A stretch of DNA of 29,644 nt from a virus. The position numbers and the translations under genes were made by a program. The notes below the pieces were generated by a model. That model saw only the letters and a program-made list of their open reading frames with translations, had not been told where the DNA came from and made no database searches. The stretch lies in the IMG/VR virus record IMGVR_UViG_3300038701_001554, positions 1 through 29,644 of that record. One strand, written 5' to 3'. Positions 1-5,931 of the stretch are shown one piece after another (the first letter of the stretch is position 1; each line of letters starts with the position of its first letter).

Positions 1-1020
1 GCTGAGATCACCACTCTTTCTGATGCGGCCTTTGTGTCCGGCCCGACCATCGACACGCAGCCCGTCAGTGACACGGTAGACGAGAACACCACCGCCAGCT
101 TCACTGTTGCAGCTACCGCGTCTGCCGGATCCCTGAGCTATCAGTGGCAGGAAAACACTGGTGCCGGCTTTGCAGATATCACTGGGGAGACTGGGACCAC
201 CCTCAGCTTCACTGCTGTTGAGGGGGATGATGGCAACACCTATCGCTGCGTGGTCACTGACAGCAACGGCAGCACGAACTCCAGTGCTGCGACTCTCACC
301 GTCACCGCGCTGACGCCAACGATCAGCGCTCAGCCATCGAGTGACACCGTTTTCGATGGCAACCCTGTTTCGTTCACGGTGGTGGCGACCGCCTCAGTTG
401 GGGCGCTGACCTACCAGTGGTACGACGCCAGCGACGACTCGACCCTTGCCGGTGAGGATCAGAGCACCCTATCTTTCACGGCGGCGCTTGCGGATAACGG
501 CAACACGTATTACGTAATAATTACGGATAGCAACGGCAGCGTGCAGTCTGACACCGTGACGCTGACCGTGGAGGCCAACCCGGTCACGATACTGGTCGAC
601 CCTGTCACTCAGGCGATCAGCCAGACGCAGCAGGCAGACCTTGAGGTGTACGCCAGCGGCGTAGGGCCGCTCGCCTACCAGTGGTACGACGCGGCAGACG
701 ACTCTGCAATCGCTGGCGCCACCAGCAACAAGCTCACGGTGCGAGAGGCGATCAGCGTCTACTGTACTGTTACAGATGAGGCCGGGACATCGGCGACGAG
801 CGAGACCGCCGTCATCACGGTGATCGATATCGGTCTGGTGGATGATACGGATCAGCCCGCCGCGGTCACCCTTCCGGGTCCGGGGACGACGAGCTTCAGG
901 AAGTACGAGTGGGATGCGCTGGTGGCTGCTGTTGAGAAGCAGAGCGTGGAAGTGGATGACTACCGGTTCAGCGGTCGGACTTTCCGTCGTCGCGACAATC
1001 TTCTGAACCCCGGGTCCTGA
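1..1020 (+). CDS. Ig-like domain virion or fibre protein, 3' part
   Basis: The frame is open from base 1, so the true start lies left of the window; 339 codons are visible. After a short linker come three consecutive Ig-like beta-sandwich repeats, about 85-90 residues each, at bases 43-309, 316-579 and 583-825. Each carries the core Trp strand (YQWQ or YQWYDA), and the first and third keep the late-strand Cys (YRCVVTD, YCTVTD). Repeats 2 and 3 share YQWYDA followed by a DDS. A non-repetitive tail of about 60 residues follows, ending in an Arg-rich stretch (RTFRRR). Ig-like domains of this sort are common on phage capsid decorations and tail fibres, where they bind carbohydrate weakly. A surface virion protein is inferred; which one cannot be said from the 3' end alone. 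Confidence 0.8.
   Translation, partial: AEITTLSDAAFVSGPTIDTQPVSDTVDENTTASFTVAATASAGSLSYQWQENTGAGFADITGETGTTLSFTAVEGDDGNTYRCVVTDSNGSTNSSAATLTVTALTPTISAQPSSDTVFDGNPVSFTVVATASVGALTYQWYDASDDSTLAGEDQSTLSFTAALADNGNTYYVIITDSNGSVQSDTVTLTVEANPVTILVDPVTQAISQTQQADLEVYASGVGPLAYQWYDAADDSAIAGATSNKLTVREAISVYCTVTDEAGTSATSETAVITVIDIGLVDDTDQPAAVTLPGPGTTSFRKYEWDALVAAVEKQSVEVDDYRFSGRTFRRRDNLLNPGS
411..692 (+). repeat. Ig-domain duplication: 18-bp exact repeat, period 264 bp
   Basis: The 18 bases at 411-428 recur exactly at 675-692, 264 bases (88 codons) downstream, and the following 12 bases are also nearly the same (both end GACGACTC). This is the YQWYDA core of Ig-like repeats 2 and 3. The identity at DNA level, including silent positions, suggests a fairly recent domain duplication or gene conversion within the gene. 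Confidence 0.7.
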
Positions 1021-1147
1021 GTTCTCGGGCGAAGGCCGCGATCTCCTCGCGACACTCCTCCGGGACCCAGAGCCTCACCTGCACGTGGCCGGACTGCTTC
1101 CTGCGGGCCCGGTGATCCTTGTCCCATTCCTTCTGGCTGGGGTGCAT
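968..1147 (-). CDS. small hypothetical protein, possible ribbon-helix-helix type
   Basis: 59 residues, last gene of the leftward cluster. The start ATG shares one base with the TGA of the gene before it (TGATG), and a good Shine-Dalgarno (GGGAGG) lies 7 bases upstream. The N-terminal half is strongly basic. A short strand-like segment (HVQVRLWVPEE) is followed by an amphipathic helix (CREEIAAFARELR), which resembles the strand-helix start of ribbon-helix-helix DNA-binding proteins. That assignment is inference from pattern only. Its 3' end overlaps the Ig-domain gene on the other strand by 53 bases, a tail-to-tail overlap with no terminator visible between the two units. Confidence 0.6.
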   Translation of the reverse strand: MHPSQKEWDKDHRARRKQSGHVQVRLWVPEECREEIAAFARELRTRGSEDCRDDGKSDR

Positions 1148-1365
1148 CAGACATCCTCCCTGCTGCGCGTGTAGTGGATGACGCCATCCTTGCGCTCCAC
1201 AGTCACGGTGTTGCAGCTCCCCTCGTGCAGCCACAGGTGTGCGACGTTGCTCGCCTCGTCTTTCAATGCGTGCCACTCACTCTCCGACGCCTGATTTCCG
1301 TCGTTATCGTACAGGGTTACCCCCCACACCTTCCACTCATCGCACCACCACACCAGCGCGTTCAT
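1147..1365 (-). CDS. small hypothetical phage protein
   Basis: 72 residues, Trp-rich (WWCDEWKVWG near the N-terminus) and mildly acidic. The ATG overlaps the upstream gene's TGA by four bases (ATGA). A purine-rich ribosome site (GAAGAGAGG) sits about 8 bases before the start. The predicted fold is mostly short beta strands with one acidic helix in the middle. I do not recognise a family. Tight coupling to both neighbours supports a real gene of the leftward, probably early or accessory, operon. Confidence 0.65.
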   Translation of the reverse strand: MNALVWWCDEWKVWGVTLYDNDGNQASESEWHALKDEASNVAHLWLHEGSCNTVTVERKDGVIHYTRSREDV

Positions 1366-1745
1366 GACCCATACCTCTCTTCCAGACGCTCCACGATGCG
1401 ACCGCAGAAAGCATTGCAGCTGTAATCCGAAATCACGACCAGTGGGTCGCCATGAGAGCCGTTGCTGTATATCAGGTTGAACTCCCCTAGATAGTCGCCG
1501 ACGTCATCCCGTACCACCAGCACATCCTCCCCAGAGTGGCCTAGCATGCACTTGATGTCGGAGAAGCTCTGGCTGCGCTTCACGACGTACTCCTCGCCGT
1601 CGTACACGCTGATGCGGTTGCCGCCCTCAAGACACCACTTGATCAGCTTTCCCAGCACCGGGCGCTCGTGCTGCGGCACGTATCGGCACCAGCGCTTCGC
1701 CTCGACGTCCGCCAGATACTGCTGTCTTTGCTCTTCGTAGCTCAT
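1362..1745 (-). CDS. hypothetical phage protein, 127 aa
   Basis: 127 residues with a strong Shine-Dalgarno (AGGAGAGAG) directly before the ATG. An N-terminal helical, charged segment (about residues 1-35) precedes a beta-rich body (NRISVYDGEEYVV, then EDVLVVRDD) and a C-terminal helix (VERLEERYGS). Four cysteines are scattered and do not make an obvious metal site. No family is recognised. It is the second gene of the leftward cluster and ends in a four-base overlap with the next gene. Confidence 0.7.
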   Translation of the reverse strand: MSYEEQRQQYLADVEAKRWCRYVPQHERPVLGKLIKWCLEGGNRISVYDGEEYVVKRSQSFSDIKCMLGHSGEDVLVVRDDVGDYLGEFNLIYSNGSHGDPLVVISDYSCNAFCGRIVERLEERYGS

Positions 1746-1764
1746 CTCTCTCTCCTCTGGCCGC

Positions 1765-1983
1765 TTACGCGGCCTTTGTGCCGCGTGCTACGCGGTCTTC
1801 AAAATCTGCGGCAGCTTCATTGATTTCGTCGAAGTAGTGCCCCCAATAGGTGTCCTCTCGGTCGTCTACGAACCACGTGGCGTAACCGCCATACCGCTTT
1901 CCGGGCATCATTGCCAGCACCGTGCGGTTGCCGGTAGCAATTACTGTCCAGCCGTTCTTCAGTGTGTCGCCGTTCTTGATCAT
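1765..1983 (-). CDS. small hypothetical protein, first gene of leftward operon
   Basis: 72 residues. I chose the ATG at 1983 because GAGAGGAGAGAG lies immediately upstream; an open frame continues further but without a ribosome site and across the promoter. The N-terminal part (NGDTLKNGWTVIATGNRTVLAMM) looks like a small beta-barrel or SH3-like unit, followed by an acidic helix with several Asp and Glu residues. Small proteins with this type of start are common in phage accessory regions, but no function is known to me. It is the promoter-proximal gene, transcribed from the sigma70-like promoter at 2055-2027. Confidence 0.7.
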   Translation of the reverse strand: MIKNGDTLKNGWTVIATGNRTVLAMMPGKRYGGYATWFVDDREDTYWGHYFDEINEAAADFEDRVARGTKAA

Positions 1984-2026
1984 GCTCTCTCTCCTCTCAG
2001 GGGTCCGGATGACCCCGACACCCCGA

Positions 2027-2055
2027 ATCTTAGTAGCTACTAGGTGGCACGTCAA
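2027..2055 (-). promoter_or_regulatory. sigma70-like promoter for the leftward cluster
   Basis: Read on the minus strand: TTGACG at 2055-2050, a 17-base spacer, and TAAGAT at 2032-2027. Both boxes are close to the bacterial sigma70 consensus with ideal spacing. The first downstream gene starts at 1983. The palindrome TAGTAGCTACTA overlaps the spacer and the -10 box, so a bound repressor would block RNA polymerase. Probably an early promoter read by unmodified host polymerase. Confidence 0.7.
2031..2042. promoter_or_regulatory. 12-bp perfect palindrome, candidate operator
   Basis: TAGTAGCTACTA is a perfect 12-bp inverted repeat lying across the spacer and first -10 bases of the leftward promoter. 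A half-site CTACTA recurs at 2071-2076, overlapping the CTAAAGT box of the opposing rightward promoter. One dimeric repressor could therefore influence both directions. The binding protein is unknown; the position and symmetry are seen directly, the role is inferred. Confidence 0.5.
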
Positions 2056-2073
2056 GCGATTTGTTTCCGCCTA

Positions 2074-2100
2074 CTAAAGTATTGGTGTGTGGGCTATACT
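2074..2100 (+). promoter_or_regulatory. rightward phage promoter P1 (CTAAAGT-N14-TATACT)
   Basis: CTAAAGT at 2074-2080 and TATACT at 2095-2100, with 15 bases between the hexamers CTAAAG and TATACT. The same two boxes with the same spacing occur at 8318, 9045 and 22520. This copy lies in the only divergent intergenic region and would start the whole rightward unit at about 2107, just before the gene at 2131. Confidence 0.7.
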
Positions 2101-2106
2101 CGAGTA

Positions 2107-2129
2107 AGCTCTATCGCATAGGACGAGCT
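2107..2129 (+). other. short 5'-leader hairpin at the P1 transcript start
   Basis: AGCT and CTAT (2107-2114) pair with ATAG (2118-2121) and AGCT (2126-2129) around a CGC loop, leaving GACG as a bulge on the 3' side. It begins at about the expected transcription start of P1 and ends one base before the GTG start at 2131. It could protect the 5' end or limit ribosome access. The stem is short, so this is tentative. Confidence 0.35.
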
Positions 2130-2130
2130 G

Positions 2131-2322
2131 GTGAATGTCGAGCAAGAAACAGCCATAACCTGCCCGTCCTGTGGAAGTCGCGCACAAGCGATTCTGGCCC
2201 GGGCGGAGTCACACCCCTTCCAGTCAGCAATCCTTCGGCGCAACCCGACATACAGCGTGCTGGTGTTCTGCCTGAAGTGCATGGACACCCACGCAACGGA
2301 GGTCCAGAGGGTGGATGTCTGA
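2131..2322 (+). CDS. small zinc-ribbon-like protein
   Basis: 63 residues from a GTG start directly after the leader hairpin; no ATG lies in frame nearby. Two CxxC knuckles are visible, CPSC at about residues 11-14 and CLKC at about 47-50, separated by some 33 residues. This is the spacing of a treble-clef or zinc-ribbon module that holds one zinc ion. Such mini-proteins in phages may bind nucleic acid or host transcription factors; which applies here is unknown. It is the first gene of the rightward unit and overlaps the next by eight bases. Confidence 0.65.
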   Translation: MNVEQETAITCPSCGSRAQAILARAESHPFQSAILRRNPTYSVLVFCLKCMDTHATEVQRVDV

Positions 2323-2518
2323 GGTTTACTACATCTGTGATGGCAAGCTGGCTTCAGGTGATGACTTGAAGCAGATCCATAAGGACTTAGAATTTGAGGT
2401 GGAGCGCAGGCTTCCGCCGTCGATGCGGGGCATGGCTGGTGATCTCGTGAAGCAGGAGATCGGCCGACGCGTTATGGAAGTGAAATTCGAGATCATTGAG
2501 GGGAGCAGCAACGCGTAA
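2315..2518 (+). CDS. small hypothetical protein, 67 aa
   Basis: 67 residues. The ATG lies eight bases before the preceding stop, and its own stop shares a base with the next ATG (TAATG). The N-terminus (SEVYYICDGKLASGDDL) is followed by two predicted helices rich in Glu, Lys and Arg. No family is recognised; a small helical, possibly DNA- or protein-binding module is possible but unproven. The coupled overlaps on both sides support that it is translated. Confidence 0.6.
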   Translation: MSEVYYICDGKLASGDDLKQIHKDLEFEVERRLPPSMRGMAGDLVKQEIGRRVMEVKFEIIEGSSNA

Positions 2519-2775
2519 TGGAGATCAAGGCCGAGATACCAGAGATGATCGACTTCATGCTCGACATCCAGACCCGACACGGCACCCAGATGGCTGAGGC
2601 CGTGCAGGACCTGATGTCAGACGAGCTGACACTCATCCTGACCCGGCAGATCGTGCCGGAGTGGGTCATCCCCCGGGCTGAGGCTTTTGCGCGGCAGCTG
2701 TTCGACGACAACCGGGAGCAGTTCGAGGAGCTGATCGAGATGGCTCGGCCGGTAGAGGGAGGATCAGTACATTGA
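2518..2775 (+). CDS. small acidic helical hypothetical protein
   Basis: 85 residues, strongly acidic and almost entirely predicted helix: many Glu and Asp residues interleaved with Leu, Ile and Met, with no signal peptide or membrane span. The start is coupled to the previous stop (TAATG) and the stop overlaps the next start by four bases (TTGA). I do not recognise the family. It belongs to the small-gene run between P1 and the small terminase. Confidence 0.6.
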   Translation: MEIKAEIPEMIDFMLDIQTRHGTQMAEAVQDLMSDELTLILTRQIVPEWVIPRAEAFARQLFDDNREQFEELIEMARPVEGGSVH

Positions 2776-3134
2776 GTGGTCCAAATGACACACAAAAGCC
2801 GTCACAGCCCGAGGCGAGGCTTCTGGGTGGCGCAGTGCAGCTGGCGCACGAGATATTCAATCTCGATCCAGAGGTCCGGGTCCCAGTACGGGACACCATC
2901 GTGTACCTGTTCAGCGACGAGTACCTGCAGTACATCTCCGAGGCAGCTGTTGAGGCGAAGATTCTGGAGGACCGCTGCATCGCCACTGAGGGCACTGAGG
3001 GGCACGAAGACGCTGTCCGGGGGCTGGCTGACCACCTGAGGGAGACCAAGCAGCGCGGTATCGACATGCTGGAGCTGTTTTACGCACTGACGCCGAGCGG
3101 TAACCCATTGAATGGAGAGGGAAAAGATGAGTGA
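2772..3134 (+). CDS. hypothetical protein, 120 aa, TTG start
   Basis: 120 residues. I take the TTG at 2772 because it makes a TTGA overlap with the preceding stop and has GGGAGG about 10 bases upstream; the next in-frame ATG is almost 300 bases later. After a polar N-terminal tail (about 20 residues) the protein is helical and acidic, with IVYLFSDEYLQYISEAAVEAK as a likely amphipathic helix (residues about 43-63). No membrane span or known domain. The function is unknown. Confidence 0.6.
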   Translation: MSGPNDTQKPSQPEARLLGGAVQLAHEIFNLDPEVRVPVRDTIVYLFSDEYLQYISEAAVEAKILEDRCIATEGTEGHEDAVRGLADHLRETKQRGIDMLELFYALTPSGNPLNGEGKDE

Positions 3135-3330
3135 GAGGGTGGATAAGGTGGTGAAGTGTGTCGAAAAGCTCGAGCGGTATTACTACTGTGGCTCGGTAAA
3201 GGTAGTAGAGAACTCCCTCGGTGGGTATCACGTGGACCCCAAGGGCAACTGCGAGGGCCGCATCAACGCAGACCGCGAGACCATGCGCGACCTCCGGGCC
3301 GTGCTCAACCAGATGAATCTGGAGGACTGA
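3127..3330 (+). CDS. small hypothetical protein, 67 aa
   Basis: 67 residues from the ATG at 3127, which has GGAGAGG about 7 bases upstream; an ATG at 3112 in the same frame would add five residues but lacks a good ribosome site. The N-terminal helix (VDKVVKCVEKLERYYY) leads into a short beta segment with Gly-Gly and then a basic helix (ADRETMRDLRAVLNQ). No known family. It overlaps the preceding gene by eight bases. Confidence 0.6.
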   Translation: MSERVDKVVKCVEKLERYYYCGSVKVVENSLGGYHVDPKGNCEGRINADRETMRDLRAVLNQMNLED

Positions 3331-3335
3331 CCGCC

Positions 3336-3434
3336 ATGAGGTATCCAAAGCCAATCGACGTCGCCGACGCGTTCATGTACTGCGTTCTGGCGTTCTGCTT
3401 CGGCTCCCTGTTCGGCGTCTGGCTGCCCCTGTAA
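3336..3434 (+). CDS. tiny single-span membrane protein
   Basis: 32 residues starting at ATG 3336 and ending in TAATG, which couples it to the small terminase. A single hydrophobic segment (about residues 12-31, FMYCVLAFCFGSLFGVWL) spans the protein after a short polar N-terminus with two prolines. The length and span fit a tiny phage inner-membrane protein. A holin-type role is possible but one span and no lysis neighbours make that weak. It sits in a six-base gap after the previous stop, so the gene run is otherwise unbroken. Confidence 0.5.
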   Translation: MRYPKPIDVADAFMYCVLAFCFGSLFGVWLPL

Positions 3435-3940
3435 TGGCACGCCGGGAGTGCACAGAGCAGCAGAAGGCGTTCTGCCACGAGTTCGCGAAGGACTTCAATG
3501 GCACGCAGGCCGCTATCCGCGCGGGGTACAGCGAAAAGTCGGCCTCCCGGCAGGCGCATGATCTACTCAAGAATCCCCTAGTGCAGTCATATCTGGCCAC
3601 CGTCACGAAGCCCATCATCGAGGAGGCTATGGAGGCGGCCAGCTACAGCGCCAAGCAGCTGCTGCAGGACCTGCTGGACGTGCAGGCCCGGGTGAAGGCT
3701 GTGCTGGTTATGGATCAGGAGGTGGTCAACGAGGACGGTGAGTACGTGAGCACCCTTGACCCCCAGCTGATCAACGCCTACGCGCGGCTGTGTGAGCAGG
3801 TCGGCAAGCACATCCAGATCGGCGCATTCAAGGAGGTGGTCGAGCACCGCCACGTCGGTCAGGCAGAGGGGCTGGAGGCCGCCATGGAGCGCGCCCTTGC
3901 CCAGAGGGAGGAGTACCGCAAGCAGCTGCAGGTGCATTGA
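3434..3940 (+). CDS. terminase small subunit (Terminase_2-like)
   Basis: 168 residues. The N-terminal third carries the helix-turn-helix signature of the Terminase_2 family: TEQQKAFCHEFAKDFNGTQA, then AIRAGYSEKSASRQA and LLKNPLVQSYL at about residues 7-55. Small terminases form a ring that recognises the packaging site and feeds DNA to the large subunit. The middle is a long helix (oligomerisation) and the C-terminus a charged coiled segment (EAAMERALAQREEYRKQL), expected to contact the large subunit. The start is coupled to the preceding stop. Unusually, about 2.5 kb of small genes separate it from the large terminase. Confidence 0.85.
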   Translation: MARRECTEQQKAFCHEFAKDFNGTQAAIRAGYSEKSASRQAHDLLKNPLVQSYLATVTKPIIEEAMEAASYSAKQLLQDLLDVQARVKAVLVMDQEVVNEDGEYVSTLDPQLINAYARLCEQVGKHIQIGAFKEVVEHRHVGQAEGLEAAMERALAQREEYRKQLQVH

Positions 3941-3942
3941 TC

Positions 3943-4098
3943 ATGGGTTTCGAGGGAGCGATACGGGCATGGATTGTAGGGACGCTGAAGTTTGTGGTCG
4001 CTGTTGGTGCCGGAAGCGCTGTTGCATTACTGGGCGCCAGCTTGGCGACGAGCGTGATGATATTCCTTCTGGTGGGGGCAGCTGTGTGGACCCTATGA
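3943..4098 (+). CDS. small two-span membrane protein
   Basis: 51 residues, ATG three bases after the small terminase stop. A short N-terminal amphipathic segment is followed by two hydrophobic stretches (about residues 17-34 and 36-50) rich in Ala, Val, Gly and Leu. The stop overlaps the next ATG (ATGA). The shape fits a minimal holin or another phage membrane protein. A second small membrane protein follows at once, which is the arrangement of some holin/antiholin pairs, but no endolysin is adjacent, so this stays a guess. Confidence 0.55.
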   Translation: MGFEGAIRAWIVGTLKFVVAVGAGSAVALLGASLATSVMIFLLVGAAVWTL

Positions 4099-4304
4099 GG
4101 GATCTGGGGCTGGTGGTCGCATGGACTCTGGCCTACCTCGCGTTCTGCTGCCTGCTGGCGGCGTTTGTCAACTGGGATGTGACCCTCCCCCATGAGTGGA
4201 GCGACAAGGCCCGCGGCCTGCTTGCCGTGCCGTGGACCGCCGCCATGATCATCTACGGCGGCATCCGGCTCTGGGATTATTTTATGGTGTGGGGCCGAAA
4301 CTAG
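4095..4304 (+). CDS. small two-span membrane protein
   Basis: 69 residues from the ATG at 4095, four-base overlap with the preceding gene. Two membrane spans are visible: LGLVVAWTLAYLAFCCLLAA (about residues 4-23) and LLAVPWTAAMIIYGGIRLW (about 42-60), joined by a polar loop with HEWSDKARG. No family is recognised. With the previous gene it forms a pair of overlapping two-span proteins, consistent with a membrane-acting function such as holin, antiholin or superinfection exclusion; the sequence alone does not decide. Confidence 0.6.
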   Translation: MRDLGLVVAWTLAYLAFCCLLAAFVNWDVTLPHEWSDKARGLLAVPWTAAMIIYGGIRLWDYFMVWGRN

Positions 4305-4345
4305 TGCAAACTGTCTTCGGGATACCCATGCCAGAGGGGAGGGAG

Positions 4346-4747
4346 ATGGACGGACTGCCAGAAGGTGTCACCTACGACGAGCTGACGGAGTGCTTCACCG
4401 TGGATCTGGGCGACGAAACCATTGCCGAGGTGTACGGGCGTCGCCGCTTCACGAAGGCGCGAGAGCTGGCTGCAATGCTCATGGCCCGCAGGAGCGCGGA
4501 TCCGGTGGCGTGGCGCGTTAAAGACTACGCAGACAACTGGATCATGCTCGAAAACGAGGAGGCCGCCAAAGCCTTGTCGCAGTTGATGGGGGCGCTCCTG
4601 CAGCCGCTGTACGCCCGCCACCCAGAGACCCTCGTTCTGCGTGAGGCCTTGGAGTCCATCGCTGGGGGTAGCGATCAGGCAGCACTACTGGCCCGGGATG
4701 CTCTGCAGCGTGCTGGTGTATTCGACACTCAGGGGAGAGAGGTATGA
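4346..4747 (+). CDS. hypothetical protein, 133 aa
   Basis: 133 residues from the ATG at 4346, chosen for the AGGGGAGGGAG tract before it; an in-frame ATG at 4328 would add six residues. The N-terminal 40 residues are beta-like and acidic (YDELTECFTVDLGDETIAEV), followed by a basic helix (RRRFTKARELAAMLMARR) and further helices to the C-terminus. No membrane span or known motif. The stop overlaps the next start (ATGA). The function is unknown. Confidence 0.6.
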   Translation: MDGLPEGVTYDELTECFTVDLGDETIAEVYGRRRFTKARELAAMLMARRSADPVAWRVKDYADNWIMLENEEAAKALSQLMGALLQPLYARHPETLVLREALESIAGGSDQAALLARDALQRAGVFDTQGREV

Positions 4748-4980
4748 GCCAGCCTTGGTACGACGACCCCGAGGAGGGGTTGATCCTGTGCTGGCGCGAT
4801 GGTGTTGGAGCGGAAATGAGTGAGTCCGACATTGTTGCCCGGCTGAATCACCTTGAGTCTAGGCTTCAGGAGGAGCGAAAGGCCTTGAGGTCAATCGCTA
4901 AGCTACCGCACTGTGATGCACACACTGCTCCGCAAATAGCCAGAGATTCCCTCATGGGCGGGGAGTCAGGGGATGAGTGA
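4744..4980 (+). CDS. small hypothetical protein with coiled-coil segment
   Basis: 78 residues. The N-terminus (SQPWYDDPEEGLILCWRDG) is acidic and Trp-containing; residues about 28-50 form a heptad-like helix (DIVARLNHLESRLQEERKAL), probably a short coiled coil. The C-terminal part is polar. It overlaps its neighbours by four and eight bases. No family recognised. Confidence 0.55.
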   Translation: MSQPWYDDPEEGLILCWRDGVGAEMSESDIVARLNHLESRLQEERKALRSIAKLPHCDAHTAPQIARDSLMGGESGDE

Positions 4981-5098
4981 CTGCAAGGCTCTCGCAACGA
5001 CTGACTGCCCGTGCTGCGCGAACACCGGATGGCTGTACCTGTGCGAGCAGATGGAGTGGTGGGTGTGTTGGCACTGCGATGGGTGGTGTCATGACTGA
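4973..5098 (+). CDS. 41-residue mini zinc-ribbon protein
   Basis: 41 residues, ATG at 4973 overlapping the preceding stop by eight bases and ending eight bases into the next gene. It carries CPCC at residues 12-15 and CWHC at 32-35, with Trp and Tyr between, the compact CxxC-N16-CxxC layout of a zinc ribbon. Seven of 41 residues are Cys and five are Trp. Many phages encode orphan zinc ribbons with a similar TGW...W..C..C pattern; their roles are mostly unknown. It is easily missed because of its length. The Cys pairing makes a chance frame unlikely. Confidence 0.6.
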   Translation: MSDCKALATTDCPCCANTGWLYLCEQMEWWVCWHCDGWCHD

Positions 5099-5480
5099 CC
5101 CGACGACGGTGCCAGCGCGACAGCCCATGGAGGACTCGGCCTACGAGAAGAGCCTGAAGCAGCGCATTGCGGATCTGGAGCTAGACGCCCACACCAAGGA
5201 CGCGTTTTACGGTGAGCGCATCGCAGAGTTGGAGACCGAGTTGGTACGCTACCGAGACGGATATAAGGGTAGCTGCTATGCCTGTGAGCCGGTGGGGGAG
5301 GCTAACCAGAGGCTCGAGGACCAGCTTGCGTTGGAGAGGGCAGAGAACAGGCGGCTGCGGGAGGCGTTGGAAGAGCTGGCTGCACTTGAAAAATCAGACT
5401 TAACGGGTGGTGAGTGGAAGCTGAAAATGCACTTGGCGCTCACGCAGGCAGACAAGGCCCTCACGGGCGGGGAGAGGTGA
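5091..5480 (+). CDS. coiled-coil hypothetical protein
   Basis: 129 residues from the ATG at 5091 (the frame extends upstream but the neighbouring zinc-ribbon gene occupies that stretch). Two long heptad-rich helices, about residues 18-55 and 70-105, are separated by a short segment containing CYAC; the second reads LEDQLALERAENRRLREALE. No membrane span, so it is not a spanin. A dimeric rod-like protein is expected. The stop shares a base with the next ATG (TGATG). Confidence 0.6.
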   Translation: MTDPTTVPARQPMEDSAYEKSLKQRIADLELDAHTKDAFYGERIAELETELVRYRDGYKGSCYACEPVGEANQRLEDQLALERAENRRLREALEELAALEKSDLTGGEWKLKMHLALTQADKALTGGER

Positions 5481-5752
5481 TGTACATACTGAGTGCTGAC
5501 CGGGTGCTGGCTGCAGACACAGACAAGCGCCTGCACGACTTCGCAGAGCTGCTGAGCAGTGAGACCGGCGAGAAGGTCATATACCTGCCGCAGCCGCTGA
5601 AGCTGGAGGCTGTGGACGGAGACCTGCGCGACCAGTTCGCGATGGCTGCGCTGACCGGGCTGCTCGCAAGCAGCCGCTACGAAGGTGACTTCGAGGAGCT
5701 GGCGATAGACGCCATGACGATTGCCGACAATATGCTGGGTGAGCGCTTGTGA
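5480..5752 (+). CDS. hypothetical protein, 90 aa
   Basis: 90 residues. The ATG at 5480 is used because the previous stop overlaps it (TGATG) and GGAGAGG sits just upstream. An N-terminal strand (MYILSADRVL) leads into helices, a short proline-containing strand (KVIYLPQPLKLEAV) and a C-terminal acidic helix. No recognised family or membrane segment. The end overlaps the next start by four bases (GTGA). Confidence 0.6.
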   Translation: MYILSADRVLAADTDKRLHDFAELLSSETGEKVIYLPQPLKLEAVDGDLRDQFAMAALTGLLASSRYEGDFEELAIDAMTIADNMLGERL

Positions 5753-5931
5753 CTACCCTGCGCCCCTTCCGTGCGTCACGCTACCGCTACTGCAGGGCGG
5801 GGTTTGCCAAGCACCTGCGGCACCGGGTCTGGTTCAGCCGGCGGAAGAGGCCGCTCACGAAGGCGCGCAACATCGCAAAGACCAGCTGGGCTTACCCCCA
5901 CAACAACGCGAGGGATCTGTGCTATGCGTGA
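5749..5931 (+). CDS. small highly basic protein, GTG start
   Basis: 60 residues with a GTG start overlapping the preceding TGA. It is very basic, about a quarter Arg and Lys, with aromatic residues spread through (RASRYRYCRAGFAKHLRHR, then WFSRRKRPLTKARN). This composition suggests binding to nucleic acid, but no fold is recognisable. The frame is not disrupted and both junctions are coupled, so I favour a real gene at moderate confidence. Confidence 0.45.
   Translation: MTTLRPFRASRYRYCRAGFAKHLRHRVWFSRRKRPLTKARNIAKTSWAYPHNNARDLCYA

Noticed and set aside
2074-2100. Resemblance of CTAAAGT to the flagellar sigma28 -35 box (TAAAGTTT)
   Set aside because: None of the four copies has a GCCGATAA-like -10 box at the 11-base spacing; instead all have a TATAAT-like box further downstream.
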